The notes beneath the pieces were generated by a model. That model saw only the letters and a program-made list of their open reading frames with translations. It ran no database searches and was not told the DNA's origin. The position numbers and the translations under genes were made by a program. A stretch of DNA of 64,000 bases from Nigrospora sphaerica. Lineage: Eukaryota > Ascomycota > Sordariomycetes > Amphisphaeriales > Apiosporaceae. Location: the NCBI GenBank assembly GCA_018287875.1, contig JAGVVL010000013.1, positions 3,782,001 through 3,846,000 on the forward strand, written 5' to 3'. The first letter of the stretch is position 1. Each line of letters begins with the position of its first letter. Positions 11,867-22,337 of the stretch are shown here, one piece after another.

Positions 11867-12233
11867 AAGCGCACACGAGAGGATCAATCATTGACATGGG
11901 GGGAAGCCGGCACGCAGTAGAATGTCGTGGGGAGGAGACCCTATGGTGGATGTGGGAGGAGGCACCACAGCAAGATGAGACACGGCAAGGAGGGAAGTTT
12001 ACAAAGGAGTTTGGGCGTTTTCAGTCATCCACCGTCAATCAGGCCATTGCTTGTCACTGGCCTTGCCTTCAGATATTAAAAAAAATCAGATTTTAGTATC
12101 GTGATTACGCCGACCAGCCGCCTCGTCTAAGCCTTACCAGATGCCCCTATCGTTTATCATGGTCGTTATTATGTACAGTTCCTTTCGTTCCCTCCCTTCT
12201 GGTCCCGTGTCGCGCTCCTTTTGCTCGGGTGGC
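11867..12233. other. Convergent 3' region between RPB12 and the GPN1 gene
   Basis: No gene is visible. There is an A-run at 12077-12090 and AT-rich sequence near 12090-12180, fitting 3' UTRs and polyadenylation signals of the two flanking genes. Confidence 0.4.
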
Positions 12234-13469
12234 CTACCGCCGTTGCGAGTGGATGTACTTGGCAAAACTGGCGTCAGCGCCCGTGTTGTCGCCCTCGCCC
12301 TGCATGGCGGCCTCGTAGCGTGCCTGTAGGTCCTCGCGGTCCATCTCGTCGTCGTCGGCGTAGTCGTCGGCGCTCTCGGCGTCGCTCAGGACGTCGCCGG
12401 CGGCAGCATCATCATCGTCGGCCGGGGGCCGCACGGCGGGGGCGGCGAGGCCCGACATGGACATGCCCTTCATCATCTTGTCGAGCTCCTTCTCGCGCGC
12501 CAGGCGCTTCTGCTCCTCGCGTTCGTGGCGCTTGCGCTCGAGCTCGGGCTGGTAGTCGCGGTTGAACTCGTCCGTCTTCTGGCGCACGGCGGCGAAGAAG
12601 TCGTCGATGCCGGCGCCCGTCATGGACGACACGCCGACGACGTTGAGGTGGGCGTAGAACTCCTCGAGAACGAGGCTCATCGAGTTGAGCAGGCTGCTCA
12701 TGTAGCCGCTGCCGCCGCCGCCGCCCTCGCCGCCCTCGACGCCGCCGAAGGCGTTGGCGGCCTCGTCAGCCTGCAGGGCCTCCTGGAACTTTTCGTAGTC
12801 GGTCATCCAGTCCTTGGCGAAGGCCGGGTCTTTGACGTCGGCCTTGTTAAAGACAAGGATCATGGGCAGCTTCGTCTTATACAAAATGGAGCAGGCGTAC
12901 AGCATGTTGGACATGAAGGTACTCGTCGAGGCGGTGCGCGGCGTATCGATGATGTAGGCAATGACGGTCGGGAAGGACGAGGCGAGCGACTCGAGCAGGA
13001 TCTGGCCCGAGGCGGACCAGACGAAGACCTCGATTTGGCCGGGCGTGTCGACGAGGACGTGACGGAGTGGGGCGCGGCCGTCGCCGTCGGGCCGCGTCTC
13101 GGCGCGCTTCTCGAGCAGGCCGACGATCTGGTCGACCTTGGTGGAGAAGAGGTTAAGGCTCGTCAGGATGCCACCGTTGGGCCCGAGGTTGTACTGCTTC
13201 ATGACCTCCTTGTAGTTGACCGAGTCGCGGATGTCGATGTTGGACTCGAACGGCACGTTGAGCACGGCCGGGTCCAGGTTGATGACGTACGGCGGCTCTT
13301 TCTGCCCGTGCAGGTGCGCGTTGATGCGCTGCATGAAGGTCGTCTTGCCCGAGCCCGCCATGCCGACGCAGACGATGGCCGTGGGTTTGCTGTGGGTGGT
13401 CTTGGGGGCCTCGGCGGCGGCGTCGGGGGCGGCGCTAGCGGCGACAGCCGGCTCGGAGGTGGAGGCCAT
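12234..13469 (-). CDS. NPA3: GPN-loop GTPase 1 (Npa3/XAB1 family)
   Basis: An intronless gene of 411 aa. The P-loop GMAGSGKT is at residues 36-43 and the family-defining Gly-Pro-Asn loop at 96-98 ([16 protein letters not shown]). LVDTPGQIE is switch II/G3 and VFNKADVKD the guanine-specifying G4 motif. The C-terminal third is a charged helix ([22 protein letters not shown]) followed by an acidic tail ending in [19 protein letters not shown]1 acts in the cytosol as a GTPase needed to assemble and import RNA polymerase II, working with GPN2/GPN3. A Gly-rich insert (EGGEGGGGG) around residues 246-256 is likely a species-level expansion. Its neighbour RPB12 is a client-type protein, but the convergent arrangement gives no sign of shared control. 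Confidence 0.95.
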   Translation of the reverse strand: MASTSEPAVAASAAPDAAAEAPKTTHSKPTAIVCVGMAGSGKTTFMQRINAHLHGQKEPPYVINLDPAVLNVPFESNIDIRDSVNYKEVMKQYNLGPNGGILTSLNLFSTKVDQIVGLLEKRAETRPDGDGRAPLRHVLVDTPGQIEVFVWSASGQILLESLASSFPTVIAYIIDTPRTASTSTFMSNMLYACSILYKTKLPMILVFNKADVKDPAFAKDWMTDYEKFQEALQADEAANAFGGVEGGEGGGGGSGYMSSLLNSMSLVLEEFYAHLNVVGVSSMTGAGIDDFFAAVRQKTDEFNRDYQPELERKRHEREEQKRLAREKELDKMMKGMSMSGLAAPAVRPPADDDDAAAGDVLSDAESADDYADDDEMDREDLQARYEAAMQGEGDNTGADASFAKYIHSQRR

Positions 13470-14500
13470 GATGCGTGCGTCTCGTGATGGATAGATGCCG
13501 CCGGTGAAAAAGATGTTGCTATGGATGGGAGGGCCGAGGGATGGATGCTATGCCTGGCACCTGAAAATTATTGCGGGGTCTTGGCTGTCGTTATCGGTCC
13601 AAGGCGGGGCCACCCATTTTGGTCACTAAAAGGTTAGAGAGGGTGCAGTTCCGAGTCTCCCTGAAGGTTCCATCAACCCCGCGCCTTATCCTGCTAGGCT
13701 ATCCCATGTCACAGCCAGGTTGTCTTAATAGCTCCTTACAAGCACACCGTACATTCATTGTAAACACATTCGTTGTAAAAAGCCAGAACCTAGTTGCGCG
13801 GCAGTTCGCTTGCAACAGCATCCCCATCCCCCTCCCGTCCCGAGAAAGAGCCGTTCATGCCGTGAACCCGGCTTGCAGCACGAGCACGCGCCAACCCTGC
13901 GACATAACATCCCCGTAGCTACAGTTCTTCCTCACTCTTCTCTCGCTTCCTTACGCATGGTCTCGTCGCACGAGACCACAAAACCTCGTCCAACCAGATC
14001 GGATCTCACGGGCTTAGGCCGGAACACGGCAACCGTCCCATCTAGCTTCGGAGTTGAACATGCACGATGCCCGCAAATCAGAAGCGATGTGCACTTTGCA
14101 AGCAGGTTTTCGCGTGTGCTTGTGAGTCACGCCGGATCAACAATGTTGATATACTCCGTCTTTCCAATGGTCATATCAAATCATGTCACTACATGCCGTG
14201 TATATGAGGGAGTCTACTCCCTCCCGTAATCGCGTTTTTCTTCCTATTCTTCAACCAATCAATTCACCCCGCCCTCGTTCAACAAATAGAAACCTTGTTT
14301 CCGTGTTCGCGACCCCGCGTTTCAGCACGCTCGACATTACGACAACGCCTTTCAAAGAGGGGGCTTCTCAGTGCCCGTCTCTTTGCCCTTCACATCACCG
14401 GCCTGGTTAAACACCCTGTCGGCCCAACCACTAAAACATCATCATCATTAGAATAGGCAGCCCTCGCCTGGGAAGCTACCTGGGTGCACCTGGCATCAGG
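13470..14500. other. Divergent intergenic region between GPN1 and SDR genes
   Basis: No gene is visible. The region must contain both promoters. Open frames here are short and without known motifs. Confidence 0.4.
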
Positions 14501-15463
14501 ATGAACCGTCTCACCAAGCCCTTGGCGATACTGGGCGCCATCTGCGGCTTACGCATGGCCTACGGCTTGCTGTGGTCCGTCGTCCCTTACCTGCGCCCCT
14601 CAAAGCTTGCCCGATACCTCAAGACGGCGGACGGGCGGCCGGCGTGGGCGCTCGTGACGGGCTCCAACAGCGGCATCGGGCGGGCGTTCGCGCTGGAGCT
14701 GGCGGCGCGCGGCTTCAACGTGGTGCTGCTGGGGCGCGACGCGGGCCGGCTCGAGGCGGCACAGGCGGCGCTGCAGGCACGGCACCCGGACCGCGAGTTT
14801 CGCGTCGTCGTGACGCAGCCGGACCGCTGCGCCGACGCCGAGTCGGCCAACGCCCTGCTCGCCGAGGTCGTTGCTGCCGTCGCTGACGTCACCCTTACCG
14901 TGCTCGTCAACAACCTCGGCGGCGCCATGCCGCGCGGCGAGTTCGGCACCCTCGACTCCTACACGCCTGCCGAGCTGGCGGCCCACGTGGGCGCCATGGC
15001 CGTCTTCCCGACGCTGCTGACGGGCGCGCTGCTGCCAACGCTGGGGCGCGGCGGCCCCGGCCTCGTTGTCAACATAGGGTCCATCGCCGACGCCGGCCTG
15101 CCCTACCTGCCGACCTACGGCCCGACCAAAAGCTTCCTCATGACGTCGACGCGCGGGCTCGCGCGCGAGATGGCCTGCGAGGGCCGCGACGTCGAGGTGC
15201 TCGGCCTCCGTGTCGGCCAAGTCTGCGGCACCGCCATGAACCGCCGTCCGCCCTCCCTCTTCGCCCCCGACGCCCACGACTTCGTCGGCGCCGCCCTCGC
15301 CCGCGTCGGCTGCGGCCGCGCCGTCATTGCCCCCTACTGGCCCCACGCCCTGGTGATAGCCCTCGTCGGTTGCCTGCCCGACTTTGCGCGCGACGCCTTT
15401 GTCGCGCAAGAAGTCAAGCGCCTAATGCTGGCGGAGCGTGCCAAGATGGCCAAGGACCGTTGA
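14501..15463 (+). CDS. ER-type short-chain dehydrogenase (17-beta-HSD12 / 3-ketoacyl-CoA reductase-like)
   Basis: A single exon of 320 aa. A hydrophobic N-terminal segment (residues about 7-30) would anchor it in the ER. Then comes the Rossmann start TGSNSGIG (53-60), the NNLGG motif, and the catalytic Ser194-Tyr206-Lys210 (NIGSIAD ... YGPTK). This layout (N-terminal membrane segment, TGSNSGIG, YGPTK and a second hydrophobic patch after residue 280) fits the 17-beta-hydroxysteroid dehydrogenase type 12 / Ifa38 group, which reduces 3-ketoacyl-CoA during very-long-chain fatty acid elongation or ketosteroids. The C-terminus lacks a clear KKxx retrieval signal (ends MAKDR). The canonical Ifa38 of yeast is about 347 aa, so this may be a paralogue rather than the essential reductase. 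Confidence 0.88.
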   Translation: MNRLTKPLAILGAICGLRMAYGLLWSVVPYLRPSKLARYLKTADGRPAWALVTGSNSGIGRAFALELAARGFNVVLLGRDAGRLEAAQAALQARHPDREFRVVVTQPDRCADAESANALLAEVVAAVADVTLTVLVNNLGGAMPRGEFGTLDSYTPAELAAHVGAMAVFPTLLTGALLPTLGRGGPGLVVNIGSIADAGLPYLPTYGPTKSFLMTSTRGLAREMACEGRDVEVLGLRVGQVCGTAMNRRPPSLFAPDAHDFVGAALARVGCGRAVIAPYWPHALVIALVGCLPDFARDAFVAQEVKRLMLAERAKMAKDR

Positions 15464-15849
15464 TCGGGCGGGTCATGTCCAAAAATAGATGCAGCTGGAA
15501 TCCACGGAGACGGAATGAGCTGTGAGCGGAGATCCGCCAAGATCCACGGCTTGGCGAAGCCACACCGCCCGCAATGCTATGGGAATACACCAGCTTGTGC
15601 CTGGCCTTTTTCTCCGCTGTTTGCGGTTGGGGGTTGAGGGTTGAGGGTTGAGTTTTGAGGCTAATGGTATGGCAGGACACGGCGGTCGGCTGAGCGTGCC
15701 ATCCATTTTTGGGAACAAAGCATCTAAGTCCACAGGGCTGTTGTTAGTCGTGGACCCATGTAGGCCTGCGCCACCCAACCCGATTCCACACCCGCCCCTG
15801 CCACTAAGCCCCCTTCCGCAGCGGTTGCATCTTGAAAGCGGCAGGTGGT
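15464..15849. other. Intergenic; short GGGTTGA tandem repeat
   Basis: No gene is visible. Near 15622-15660 the sequence has imperfect tandem copies of GGGTTGA. It is not the TTAGGG telomere repeat. Confidence 0.4.
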
Positions 15850-16070
15850 AGTGTATAGAACAGTAAGCCATGAGCGTGTCAATCTGGGCCAGGCCTGTTC
15901 CGAAATAGAAGGCGGCGGTTGACCGACGCCCACACGCTTGACCGTTCGTAAAAGCGAAGGAGTAATACCAACCGTTGGACGCGCCACCGCGGGCAGTTAT
16001 GCAAGTCTCCGACGTCAGGTCGCCGCCGGATCCTGCACACGTACGACGGATAGCCTCGTGGACCAATCCT
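15850..16070 (-). pseudogene. Coding-like fragment of a cysteine-containing, possibly secreted protein
   Basis: On the minus strand an open frame (part of 15473-16066) contains about 65 residues with real-protein character: AIRRTCAGSGGDLTSETC, then ASNGWYYSFAFTNGQAC and YFGTGLAQIDTLMAYC. Four evenly spaced cysteines and a WYYSFAF strand suggest the C-terminal half of a small secreted protein. No start with a signal peptide lies in the same frame, and downstream of the last Cys the frame runs into low-complexity, probably non-coding sequence. It may be one exon of a gene whose first exon I cannot find, or a relic. I do not recognise the family. Confidence 0.35.
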
Positions 16071-16370
16071 CTTTGAATTCCTGGGGCCGTAGGGCTAGGT
16101 GCCCGATGTCATCGACCCTATGATTCGCTCGCCTGTGCGCTTGGCGTAATCTCAGCGGTTCATTTGTGGGATGCCAGGTCAGCACTGCCGGGGCTCCAGG
16201 TTCACCACGAAGCTTGATTGCTGCCGAGGGCCTCCCATTCTTGGGCCGTTATATCAGGGGCCTTCCCGTCGCTAGATGGGCCGACAGTTCACACATCCAA
16301 CACCCCCAGCGCCGGCGGCTCAGCGTTTCCACCAAAGCATCCCCTTACCACCTCAACCCCGTCGCACAAC

Positions 16371-17165
16371 ATGGTTCCCACCGGCCGCTTTGGGGCGAGC
16401 GCCCTCGCCGTGCTCGCCCTAGCGACGACGACAACGCTGGCGGCGACCGCCAAGACGACGACGGCGACGACGACAACGTCACTCTTGTTGCCGGCCATCA
16501 CGACGTCGGCCGACGAGCGCATCTACGCGACACTCATCTCGGGCGCTGAGGACAAAGACGTCTACTCTCTCGACTGCCAGAGCGACTTTAAAGCGTCGCG
16601 GACGTGCTCGGGCGCCTTCGCCGGCCGCACGCTCACGTACGGGCCCGCGACGGTGCGCTTGGACCTCGGCGGCGGGCCCCTCGGCGGCGTGTACGACTGC
16701 GCGGCCGGCGGCCCCGCGAGCGCCGACACGGGTCCGCTGACGTGCCGCGTCTCGGCTGGCGGCACTGCGGCCAGCCCCGGTACCTTCACGGCGACTGCGA
16801 CGCTCGACGAGAGCCTCCGCGTCACCCCCGTCACCGTCATCGGTGCCACCGGCAAGGCCCGCGCCCGCACCCGCAACCCCACCGGCAGCGGCGCGTCGGC
16901 CACCGCCGCCGCCGCCGGTGTCTGTAAACGCGACCTGCACAAGCGCAAAACCGGCAGCGGCCAAACGTCTGGCGGCAGCAACGCCGACGCGGGCACCGCC
17001 GGCACCGCGGGCACCGCCGGCGCCAATGACGCGGACGACGGGACGACGCCGAATCCGCGGCGGACCGGCGCCGACGGGTGCTCGGCCGGCAGTCGTGTCA
17101 ACGGTGGCGAGTGGCTGGGAGGGCTCTTGGGCCTGGGCGCCCTCGCGCTCGCCTTTGCGATTTGA
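16371..17165 (+). CDS. Putative GPI-anchored secreted protein of unknown function
   Basis: A single exon of 264 aa starting MVPTGRFGASALAV at 16371, which begins directly with a signal peptide (residues 1-24); in-frame codons upstream to 16218 would bury it. A Thr-rich segment follows (TAKTTTATTTTS), then a compact domain of about 110 residues with four cysteines (SLDCQ, RTCSG, VYDC, LTCRV). A Ser/Thr/Gly/Ala-rich stalk comes next, and the end GGEWLGGLLGLGALALAFAI is a typical GPI-attachment signal. Many fungal wall or surface proteins have this build. A KR dipeptide after VC in the stalk could be a Kex2 site. The globular domain matches no family I can name. The Ala-Gly-Thr repeats at about 16981-17030 are low-complexity. 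Confidence 0.75.
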   Translation: MVPTGRFGASALAVLALATTTTLAATAKTTTATTTTSLLLPAITTSADERIYATLISGAEDKDVYSLDCQSDFKASRTCSGAFAGRTLTYGPATVRLDLGGGPLGGVYDCAAGGPASADTGPLTCRVSAGGTAASPGTFTATATLDESLRVTPVTVIGATGKARARTRNPTGSGASATAAAAGVCKRDLHKRKTGSGQTSGGSNADAGTAGTAGTAGANDADDGTTPNPRRTGADGCSAGSRVNGGEWLGGLLGLGALALAFAI

Positions 17166-20100
17166 TGACTGGCGGGCTTGGACGGCCTCGACGAGCTCAT
17201 GGAGCTGCTCGACGAACGCAACGGCCGCCTTCTTGGATTTCGGAGGAAAATGTCGAATAGTATGGCGTTTGGTCGTTATTATCATGCCTCACGTGGCGAA
17301 GACAACAGAAAGTAATGTCTACATCGCCGGCCAGTGCAATATGCACATGGCCCCGAATTTTCTCGCATTGAATTGACTGTTTGAATGTCTGTAACTGATG
17401 TACTCTCGCTACTGCCGTTGCTGAAGTCTTTCAAATATCAGTGCTTTTGCGGCTTTTATTTCTTGGGGGTAGGACCAGAGCGCAAGGATAGTTAGGCTAA
17501 AACCAACAGAGACGGGAGAAAGAGAATGGAACCGTCATTCGGGAAGCTACTCGTTCTTCGATTGAGGCTGGTGCAAATAATGAGCCCCTCCTGGGCCTAA
17601 AGAATGATTCACAATCCCGGCTTCCATTCTAGTATGCCGCTCACCAACTTGCCACGTACGTCTGTGCTCCTTTACGCTTGGAACGTGTATGGCTGCGGAA
17701 GAACGGTGCAGAACAGAATGTTGCAGAGAGCTTTACCGAGACAAAACATCCTCGCAGTCCAATATATTGGCATCTGTGCCTATGTGTGTTAGGTCTTATG
17801 CAACTAAGAACCCCTGTTTGTCGAATCCACCGGTGGGTGCCTGTCCATGGGCAGCCTGCAAGCGCGGAGTTGTCCTCGGGAACACGAAGATGTGAGTCCC
17901 ATGATGTGAGAAGCTAGTATCCGCCATGAACATTAGTACCCCCAACTTCCATAGTGTGTTTTCATTGGGGAGTAATAAGGCGCAGGTCTCGGTTCTCGTA
18001 GCTTCTGTTGAACGCCCAGGGCAAAGACGCACTGACGGTAGCACGAGGCCAAAGTCGGCTGCCTCGGCTTCCTGGTCCTGGCCCCAGCCGCTCGTCGCAA
18101 GAGCATTCTCTAGTTTTGAAGCGTCAGTTCGATCATAATTTATCAAATACTTGAGATGTGCGGAATTCGATGGAGGTGAATAGGCAATTTGCCTGGCCTT
18201 CAAAGCGTTGAGATGGATAAATGTCGTCGGGCGGCGTTGCAGTCCATGCCGAAGGGGCCCGATAATTGCCCAATAGGTACCTCAGTGACGGGCCGAAGGT
18301 AGCCATGGCCTCCCGCCCATCTACTTACCGCACAATACCGACTGTTGGCTGTCCTTCGGTACGTAGGAGAGGACGAGCCGGCGCACGGCCGAGCCCACCC
18401 TGGCGGTAGTAGAGTTACGTAGCCGCAGATGATGAAATGCACATGTACGCCCCTTCCACTGTCTTCTTACCATTCCAGCCCTTAGCTAGGACTAGCGGCG
18501 TATGGATAGCCTGGAGAGGCCGGCTGTATGCGGCGTCTATGTCTAAGGTTGTTCGGACGTAGATGGCATCATGCCCACTCAGGCAGGGAAGGTCCATGGC
18601 GAGAATTGGGCAGGAACACTGATGACGATATGCGTTGGCCGAATGAACTCCGGGTGGTAACACCTGTTATTGGATGTGCCGCAGCAGTATAAGCTTCTAC
18701 CAGCCGTGCGGATAATGCGACTCTCCAAATAGGAGGCTCGGCGCGAGCGGTGAAGGGCGGCTGGCAGCGACACGCCATGCTCACGGATCGGCCATGCGGC
18801 GCACCGCCAGCGCAGCGTCCACTCTGGCACAAGACACGGCCTTTCGTGCCCGACGGGAGCTTGGCCAGAACCACAAGGGCGGTATCCAGCCCAACGGAGG
18901 TCACGATGCAGGGACCGGCGGAGGCAGGTTGGTAGGATGCGGCAGGCGGCGGTGCCTAGGAAGTGAAGGTGCGGACAGGGTATCACAATTCACGGCAGAA
19001 GTTAAAGGGGGGATGGAGTTCGCAGCTGGTACAAAACAGACATCGGGAAGACGGCAGCCAATAGGCGACGGGCGGACAGGGGTTGCAGGGGACGGTGACA
19101 TGCCGTCCAAGCGTCGTTGGGGCCCGGTTATCGCCACCACTTATACCCAATGGCGCGATACTGGGGAGGATCGGCGGGGAGGGAGGGGACAGGCAACGCT
19201 CGCGGGCATCTTTACTGTTTCTGGCACGTCTTTCTGTTGCTACACCTCAAATATCCGACCACACGAATGTCAAAATGGGGCATTTGGCAATCCGTTAGTT
19301 GCACTCGAGATGCGCAAGGTGCTGAAGAGGGATGCGAGAGCGGAATGTGAGGGCTGACTCGTCGCCCCCGTTTGCAGAGGACTGTTGGTCCCGGCGGCGT
19401 TTGCATGTCGCGGCTGTCCACTCTCTACCTGTGGGCTTACCTCCGGTAACGGTGGTCGAAAGAATGACCTCTTATACTGGTTACTTGGGCCATTTAGTTA
19501 CTTGCTCCGTGCTCGGCCTGCTGCCACTGCTTCTCTGGGCAATGAATAGCATTTCGAAGGTGCAAGGCTCTAGTAGAGCCTCTGTCGGCCCCGCTGCTTT
19601 ATCAGGTACAGGCTACGGCGCGTTGGACGTTATGCACTGAAAAAAGACGGGAGGAATGGATGGATGGAGAGGGCGCCAAGTGTGGCCGATCGCCACCTCT
19701 CTTATTAGTGGTGGCCCCGGGGAGCCAATGGATATGGTTGGGCACAGGCGCCTGATTGGGTTCGTAGTTGGCAATTGAACTGGGAGGTGCATGAAGTAGT
19801 GGGGATCGGACGAGGGGTCGTTTGCTGCTTCCCTCTGGCTGACACGCACGCCCATGCGAACCTCTTTCGGCTGCGGGCGATGCGTGCCAAACCAAGGCGA
19901 CACATCACATTCGATCAGGGCCACCATCACGCTCCCTCGGATACGCGTTTTGGCACCAAGAGAAGCCGAACCTCGATTTAAGAAGACGCGAGCCGTCGCT
20001 TGGTTCGCGACAAACAGTAGAGAAGAGAAGAGGGAGGGGCTGTCAGGGTTAATCAGCGTTGTTTTCTCCGCTCTCCTGCGCCCATGCCCAGTCGCCAACT

Positions 20101-20715
20101 GCACTTGTGCTCCAGTCTTCCACTGCTGCCTTCCTCCACCTGCAGCTCCCTTAGATCCCCACACGGGGTTCCCGTCTGCCCGCCCGCTCTAGTTGGTTTA
20201 CCTCTATCTCTCTCTCTTCTCAGCCCGAACACGCCCTCCTGCCCTAGCTCAGGTCTAGGCCAGTCTGTGGTCGTCTCCCGCGACGCCTCGACACCCTGCA
20301 ATTGCAACGACGACGCGCGCCCATCCCTCATCCCTCGAGCCTTGGTCAGGTCTGGCCCCCAACCCTGCCAAAACCACGGGTGTCCACTGCCGGCTAAGCC
20401 GCTTGGCCATCGCACCGCCCAGAGTCTAATCCGACCTCACACCACGCACGTCTTCACCCAAACCCCGCCAGCCAGCCGCTCTCCGCTCTTCCCGGGTCTG
20501 GCCTCCACTCCCAGTCTCAGGCACATCCCCTCCTTCCCCGACAATTGACCGCCCGCGCGCTACCATATTCTCCTCCCCTCCCTTCTCGTCTTCTCCTGTA
20601 CCGCTCGCCCTCGTCCCCCTCCCGGTCGCTTTCATCCGGGCCTGTTCCCTGCCGCGCCGCTACTCAAGACTTCCCGGCGCCGGCTCGCACGCTATTCCCG
20701 CACCGCCTCGGCACC
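17166..20715. other. Long gene-free stretch; CT-rich leader at its end
   Basis: No supported gene in 3.5 kb. Numerous short open frames on both strands lack motifs and start contexts. From about 20050 to 20715 the plus strand is strongly C/T-rich, as expected for the long 5' leader of the 2EXR gene that follows. Confidence 0.4.
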
Positions 20716-22125
20716 ATGGCGTCCTTTACCCACGCCACCTTCACCGGCACTCCCATGCCAAACCATGCGACCCCCGACAGTTTTATTAACGACATCGAGG
20801 ACCGCAGGCTCCGCTTCCTCACCCAGGAGACTTTCCGTGCCGCCCGCCTGTCGTGGCCCAGTGTCACCCCCCGCGCCTGCTACGATGCCCTAAGGGCCCA
20901 ACAATTGTCCATGGACCTCGCCCTTGATGATTTGCGCCGACAGGTCGCCGTAGCCTGTCGCCCCCCGGTCAAGGGGCGGGGAAACCCGGAACCCCAAGAT
21001 ATCGCAATCCAGGACATTGGCAGCTTCCGCCTGCGGAGTCTCATCCAGGCAACCCGCAATTTCGTCATCACGGCCAAGCCTAACATCACCTACCGAGCCT
21101 GCCGAGACGCCGTCTTGCTGAATTCAATGAGCATCACCAGGGCCGTTGATGCCATCCTGGCCGACGACAAGATGGACGGGGATGCGCACACGACGTTTCC
21201 CAAGTTTGGCCAGCTGCCCTGCGAGCTTCGCCTGGCCATCTGGCGCGAGGCCACGCTCGAAGCGAACAAGGACCGCATTGTGCTCATGGACGACCACCGC
21301 GACCGCTGCCTGCGCGTCTCGGACCAGCTACGGCCCAACGCTGTGTTTATGGCCACGAGGGAGAGCCGCCAAGTGGCCCGCAGCATCTACAAGACGCGGC
21401 TCGACGTGTTCGCTTGCTGTACGTTTGGCACTGACGGTGCGGTAGGCATTGTCAGCGAAACGGATTACTTGCTGGACGACGCTTTCGCGGCGGACGTCAA
21501 GTACAAGGGTGCCGTCTACGTCAGCCTTCAGCACGACCGCTTTGCTGGCCTCGTGCCTACGGACATGATATACGAGGTGGATCACGATATCACGGGGGAC
21601 ACCACAGAGTATTTCTCGAGCCGCCTGAGCAAACAGGACGTGGCCCGCATTGAAAATATCATGGAGATCGAAACGCTTTTGACGGGCGACCTGTGGAGCG
21701 GCGACGACTGCGACGAGTGCATGGAGCGCTGGCACGAGATGCTGGAGGAGCCTTGCGAAGGCTGTGGCGGCTACCACGACACCACTCTGGACCTGGAAAC
21801 GGTCTTGTCGGGCTGCGATCACGTTCCTCCGTTCGACTACTTCGTCGACCAGGTTTGCGACGACGTCTGCCACCGTCTGTGTTTGAAGAAATACCCGGCC
21901 TTGCGGTCCTGCGTGCATGTCTGGGTCGACGCCGATAGGGACGCCGACCCCACGGACATCCTCCAGGCCATTTGCGATGAGCCTGCCAGTGAAGTCATGC
22001 TTGCGTGGGAGGACCATATGCGACACTACGATATTGAGGACATTTTGCTATCAGTCACTGGCAATAAGGATGAGGATGGCCAAGACTCCGTGGACAGGGT
22101 GTCGCCCAAGAGCAGCTGCTTGTGA
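20716..22125 (+). CDS. 2EXR-domain protein of unknown function
   Basis: A single exon of 469 aa from the ATG at 20716 (GCACCATGG context). The frame is open upstream to 20545 but that part is C-rich leader. Two small helical repeats come first (about residues 20-75 and 85-150). The 2EXR motif follows at about 158-175, TFPKFGQLPCELRLAIWREA, with its usual continuation RIVLMDDH...R...RESRQVA. This domain is widespread in filamentous ascomycetes, often in many copies, with no known biochemical role. The second half is acidic and contains clustered cysteines (DDCDECMERW, EPCEGCGGYHD, CDDVCHRLC) that could bind metal. Localisation is not evident, as there is no signal peptide or membrane segment. 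Confidence 0.85.
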   Translation: MASFTHATFTGTPMPNHATPDSFINDIEDRRLRFLTQETFRAARLSWPSVTPRACYDALRAQQLSMDLALDDLRRQVAVACRPPVKGRGNPEPQDIAIQDIGSFRLRSLIQATRNFVITAKPNITYRACRDAVLLNSMSITRAVDAILADDKMDGDAHTTFPKFGQLPCELRLAIWREATLEANKDRIVLMDDHRDRCLRVSDQLRPNAVFMATRESRQVARSIYKTRLDVFACCTFGTDGAVGIVSETDYLLDDAFAADVKYKGAVYVSLQHDRFAGLVPTDMIYEVDHDITGDTTEYFSSRLSKQDVARIENIMEIETLLTGDLWSGDDCDECMERWHEMLEEPCEGCGGYHDTTLDLETVLSGCDHVPPFDYFVDQVCDDVCHRLCLKKYPALRSCVHVWVDADRDADPTDILQAICDEPASEVMLAWEDHMRHYDIEDILLSVTGNKDEDGQDSVDRVSPKSSCL

Positions 22126-22316
22126 TTTGGTACGGTCTTGCCGGCGTGGACGAGGAATAGCTTACCAACCGGAGAAACGGCCGCTTGGTAATTGTACATT
22201 ATGGTGATGGTTGAGCTTCCTCCACTTGCTGGGCGAGGCGTAGTAGATGACGTAATGGATGGCGGTCGCCACCGAAGGGAGCTTAGCTTATAACACGGGC
22301 GCGTCCGCGAGGGGAA

Positions 22317-22337
22317 GGGGGGGGGGGGGGGGGGGGG
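22317..22337. repeat. Poly-G run of 21
   Basis: An uninterrupted run of G about 190 bp after the 2EXR stop codon, preceded by GGGGAA. The length may be uncertain in sequencing. Confidence 0.85.

Noticed and set aside
12525..13487. 320-codon open frame opposite the GPN1 gene
   Set aside because: It is the reverse-strand shadow of a GC-rich coding region. All conserved motifs lie on the minus strand.
14600..15409. 269-codon minus frame opposite the SDR gene
   Set aside because: Shadow frame of the SDR; no motif, and the SDR motifs are all on the plus strand.
15620..15660. GGGTTGA repeat considered as a telomere-like tract
   Set aside because: The unit differs from TTAGGG and the tract is only a few units long in the middle of a gene region.
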